DNA of 64,000 nt from Clostridium sp. CAG:413 (GTDB lineage: Bacteria > Bacillota > Clostridia > Oscillospirales > Acutalibacteraceae): contig FR888227.1 of the NCBI GenBank assembly GCA_000431775.1, positions 63,854 to 127,853 of the forward strand, read 5' to 3'. A model generated the notes under the pieces. That model was not told the origin of the DNA, ran no database searches, and saw nothing but the letters and a program-made list of their open reading frames with translations. Each line of letters opens with the position of its first letter. Position 1 is the stretch's first letter. The translations under genes and the position numbers were made by a program. Of the stretch, positions 61,551-64,000 are shown one piece after another.

Positions 61551-62522
61551 TTATTCTCCGTTTGCCGAGCGGATAACTCTCTCGGCGAGAGCCTCAAGCT
61601 GCTCCATGCTCTCGAGCGAGCCTATCTCACGGCGGAACGCTGCGGCGTTCCTCATGCCGCTGATATACCAGCCCGCGTGCTTGCGAGCCTCCCTCATGCC
61701 GACATAGCTGCCCTTGTATTCGCAGAGCCTGCCGATATGGCGCAGCATTACCGCCATGCGCTCCTCGATTGGCGGGTCGGGCAGTATTTTGCCGCTGCTG
61801 AGGTATTCGTTTATCTGTGAGAATACCCACGGCCTGCCGAGCGCCCCCCTGCCGACCATGACAAGATCGCAGCCCGTGACCTTATACATATTCTCGGCGG
61901 AAATGGCGTCCGTCACGTCGCCGTTGCCGACGACAGGGATATTCACCGCCTGCTTGACCTGTTTGATTATGTCGAGATTTACGGGCGGGGCATACATCTG
62001 CTTCCTCGTCCTGCCGTGGACGGTTATCGCCGCAGCGCCCGCATTCTCAAGCATTTTCGCCATTTCAACGGCGTTTATGCTATCCTCATCCCAGCCCGAG
62101 CGTATCTTGACCGTGACGGGCAGAGAGACCGCCTCTGCGCATTTCTCGGTTATCCTCGCGGCAAGCTCCGGGTCACGCATCAATGCGCTTCCGCCGCCGT
62201 TGCCCGCGACCTTAGGGGCGGGGCAGCCCATATTGATATCAACGGCTCGGCAGCCCGTCTCGGCAGCCTGTTTCGCCGCCTGCGCCATTGTGTCGGGGTC
62301 GCAGCCGAATATCTGCACGGCGGCGGGGCGTTCGCTCTCTCCAAGCTGCATGAGCAGACCCGATTTCTTATCGTGCATTGTAAGCCCCTTTGAGCTGACC
62401 ATCTCGGTGACGACATACGCCGCGCCGAATTCAATGCATATCTCACGGAAGGCTCTGTCCGCAACGCCTGCCATGGGTGCGAGCGCAGCGCCGCCGTTTA
62501 TCTCAAAATCTCCGATTCTCAT
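61551..62522 (-). CDS. dusB: tRNA-dihydrouridine synthase DusB
   Basis: A 323-residue FMN enzyme reducing uridines in tRNA. It has the DUS motifs MAGVADRAFREICIEFGA, MGCPAPKVAGNGGGSAL with the catalytic Cys (about 100), VKIRSGWDE and GNGDV. The ATG at 62522 has AAGGAG upstream; a TTG codon just before is less likely. The promoter TTGAAA/TATTAT is at 62585-62557. Confidence 0.95.
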   Translation of the reverse strand: MRIGDFEINGGAALAPMAGVADRAFREICIEFGAAYVVTEMVSSKGLTMHDKKSGLLMQLGESERPAAVQIFGCDPDTMAQAAKQAAETGCRAVDINMGCPAPKVAGNGGGSALMRDPELAARITEKCAEAVSLPVTVKIRSGWDEDSINAVEMAKMLENAGAAAITVHGRTRKQMYAPPVNLDIIKQVKQAVNIPVVGNGDVTDAISAENMYKVTGCDLVMVGRGALGRPWVFSQINEYLSSGKILPDPPIEERMAVMLRHIGRLCEYKGSYVGMREARKHAGWYISGMRNAAAFRREIGSLESMEQLEALAERVIRSANGE

Positions 62523-62556
62523 CAATAACTCCTTTTGAACGAGCTGTTATATTATT

Positions 62557-62585
62557 ATAATATCATTATCTATTTACGATTTCAA
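62557..62585 (-). promoter_or_regulatory. promoter of dusB
   Basis: TTGAAA (62585-62580), a 17-base spacer, TATTAT (62562-62557) on the minus strand. Confidence 0.6.
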
Positions 62586-62617
62586 CCGAATTTTTGCAGG
62601 CTTTTTTCAAAAAAACG

Positions 62618-62645
62618 GTGAAAAATCCGAAAAGTATGTTATACT
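62618..62645 (+). promoter_or_regulatory. weak promoter candidate for polA
   Basis: GTGAAA (62618-62623), a 16-base spacer, TATACT (62640-62645) on the plus strand, about 19 bases before the ATG. The -35 is poor, so the call is tentative. Confidence 0.35.
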
Positions 62646-62663
62646 GTATGATGAGGTGATATT

Positions 62664-64000
62664 ATGAAGCTACTTGCTCTTGACGGCAACAGCATTCTGA
62701 ACCGTGCTTTTTACGGCATCAAGCTGCTCACCACCAAGGACGGCACTAAATTCACTAACGGAATATACGGCTTTTTGAATATACTTATCAAGCTGCGTGA
62801 GGAGGTCTCCCCCGACGCGGTGGCGATAACCTTTGACGTTAAAGCGCCCACCTTCCGTCACGAGATGTATCAGGGCTACAAGGCGAACCGCAAGGGAATG
62901 CCGCCCGAGCTTGCTCAGCAGCTGCCCGCTCTCAAGGAGCTGCTCGGCGCTCTGGGCTACAAGCTGCTTGAGGCCCCAGGCTGGGAGGCGGACGACCTGC
63001 TCGGCACTCTCGCGGGCGCTTGCAAAGAGGGCGACTTCTGCTACATTGCGACAGGCGACAGGGATTCATTGCAGCTCGTGCGTGAGAATGTCAACGTGCT
63101 GCTCGCCTCCACTAAGATGGGCAGGCCGCAGAGTGTGCGCTACGATGAGACAAGGGTAGCCGAGGAATACCTCGTCCCCTCGCCGAAGCTGCTGATAGAC
63201 GTCAAGGCGCTCATGGGCGACAGCTCCGACTGCATCCCCGGCGTATCGGGCATAGGTCAAAAGACGGCGCAGGAGCTTGTGAGCAAATTCGGCTCGATCG
63301 ACAGCATTTACTCCTCGCTCGACACGCTCGATATAAAGAAGGGCGTCCACGACAAGCTCGCCGCCGACAGGGATATGGCATATCTCAGCCGCACCCTCGG
63401 CACCATACGCACCGACGCGCCTATAGACACGGACTATGCGGATTACATCCCGCACGAGCCCGACGCATTCAAGGTGACGGCGCTGCTCTCGGAGCTTGAA
63501 ATGTTTAAGATGATAGAGCGCCTCGACCTCAAAAAAGTCCCCGCCGCACCCTCCGCCGAGGAGAATGCGCCTGAGGTCAGCACCGAAGTATACGCCCAGC
63601 AGGATCTCAGGCTGCTGCTGAACACGCTCAAAAAGGCGGGCGAAGCCTATTTTCTCTTTGAGGACGGTATATTCTCATTCAAGACCGACAACGGCGTTGC
63701 TCAGGTGCTGCCCGGCAGCGGCGATTATGTGGAATTCTGCACGGATTTCCTCTTTGACGGCACGATAAGCAAATTCACTTACAATGTAAAGCGGCTGTAT
63801 TCGTTCTTTTACGACTATTCAGCGGATATAAAGATCAATAACATTGCGGGCGACGCAATGCTCTCCGCCTATGTGCTGAACCCCTCCTCCGACGCCTACG
63901 ACCTGCGCCGCATAACCGCCGAATACGCGGGCGCGGATATTCCCGACGGCGACTCTGCGGTATTCGCGGCATATCTGCCCGCCGTATTTGCCAAAATGAA
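62664..64000 (+). CDS. polA: DNA polymerase I, 5' part
   Basis: The frame opens at ATG 62664 (GAGGTGA upstream) and runs open to the end of the window, so about 445 residues are seen. The N-terminus MKLLALDGNSILNRAFYG, ATGDRDSLQLV and GDSSDCIPGVSGIGQKTAQEL are the 5'-3' exonuclease domain (1-290). The following region resembles the 3'-5' exonuclease-like domain, but its usual DxE residues are not obvious, as in many Gram-positive Pol I proteins. The polymerase domain is outside the window. It removes RNA primers and fills gaps. Confidence 0.95.
   Translation, partial: MKLLALDGNSILNRAFYGIKLLTTKDGTKFTNGIYGFLNILIKLREEVSPDAVAITFDVKAPTFRHEMYQGYKANRKGMPPELAQQLPALKELLGALGYKLLEAPGWEADDLLGTLAGACKEGDFCYIATGDRDSLQLVRENVNVLLASTKMGRPQSVRYDETRVAEEYLVPSPKLLIDVKALMGDSSDCIPGVSGIGQKTAQELVSKFGSIDSIYSSLDTLDIKKGVHDKLAADRDMAYLSRTLGTIRTDAPIDTDYADYIPHEPDAFKVTALLSELEMFKMIERLDLKKVPAAPSAEENAPEVSTEVYAQQDLRLLLNTLKKAGEAYFLFEDGIFSFKTDNGVAQVLPGSGDYVEFCTDFLFDGTISKFTYNVKRLYSFFYDYSADIKINNIAGDAMLSAYVLNPSSDAYDLRRITAEYAGADIPDGDSAVFAAYLPAVFAKM

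Overview
The window looks like chromosomal DNA of an anaerobic, low-to-mid-GC Firmicute of the class Clostridia, most likely a gut member of the Oscillospirales/Ruminococcaceae or a neighbouring order. This placement is inference. The support is sporulation-linked genes (yabP, yabQ, a YlmC/YmxH protein and a SpoVB-like flippase) in the Bacillus/Clostridium yabM-N-O-P-Q-divIC-yabR order, hemZ, a c-di-AMP receptor, sigma-A promoters close to TTGACA/TATAAT, strong Shine-Dalgarno sites and glycan-degrading enzymes (GH38, GH5). I see no phage, insertion sequence, CRISPR array or plasmid function. This is almost entirely core genome with a few accessory operons.

Layout. 1-6.3 kb: the 3' end of a DUF2804 gene, then a YtrA-type GntR regulator/ABC transporter operon on the minus strand with a consensus promoter and a palindromic operator candidate, then a DivIVA-like/signal-peptidase-like pair and a lipoprotein. 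6.4-24.6 kb: a long minus-strand run. recJ, relA, dtd, an MBL hydrolase, hemZ, a uridine-kinase-like gene, a SpoVB-like flippase, mazG, HU, rqcP, yabP, yabQ, divIC and an S1 protein are followed by an orphan fumarase alpha subunit and hpf, then an RNA methyltransferase, a lipid kinase, a zinc-ribbon membrane protein and a phosphoesterase. 24.7-32.8 kb: plus strand, with plsY, a three-gene GlpA-like oxidoreductase operon (with DUF1667), and a cell-surface cluster (SGNH, DUF4358 lipoprotein, MBOAT, DHHW) that probably O-acylates an exported polymer.

32.9-41.3 kb: queA-tgt-ornithine cyclodeaminase-like-YfcC on the minus strand, divergent from asd-dapA-dapB-ACT (lysine/diaminopimelate synthesis) and sharing overlapping divergent promoters. 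41.5-46 kb: an XRE regulator, an operon GH5-GtrA-GH3 and a tRNA-Lys. 46.3-53.8 kb: an esterase, alpha-mannosidase GH38, QueG-like protein, PrmA, DUF2804 and YhaM-like nuclease. 53.9-55.1 kb: an FMN riboswitch controlling ribU, then a YlmC/YmxH gene. 55.1-64 kb: a nitrilase, class II aldolase, an operon of ABC transporter-DUF1854-darA-phosphoesterase, dusB, and the 5' part of polA running off the end.

The points most worth following are the ornithine cyclodeaminase/antiporter pair coupled to queuosine genes, the ABC exporter with an N-terminal zinc ribbon and DUF1854 partner, the acylation cluster, the bacterial GH3-family enzyme, two phosphoesterase paralogues with altered metal ligands, and an interspersed hairpin repeat with compensatory base changes.
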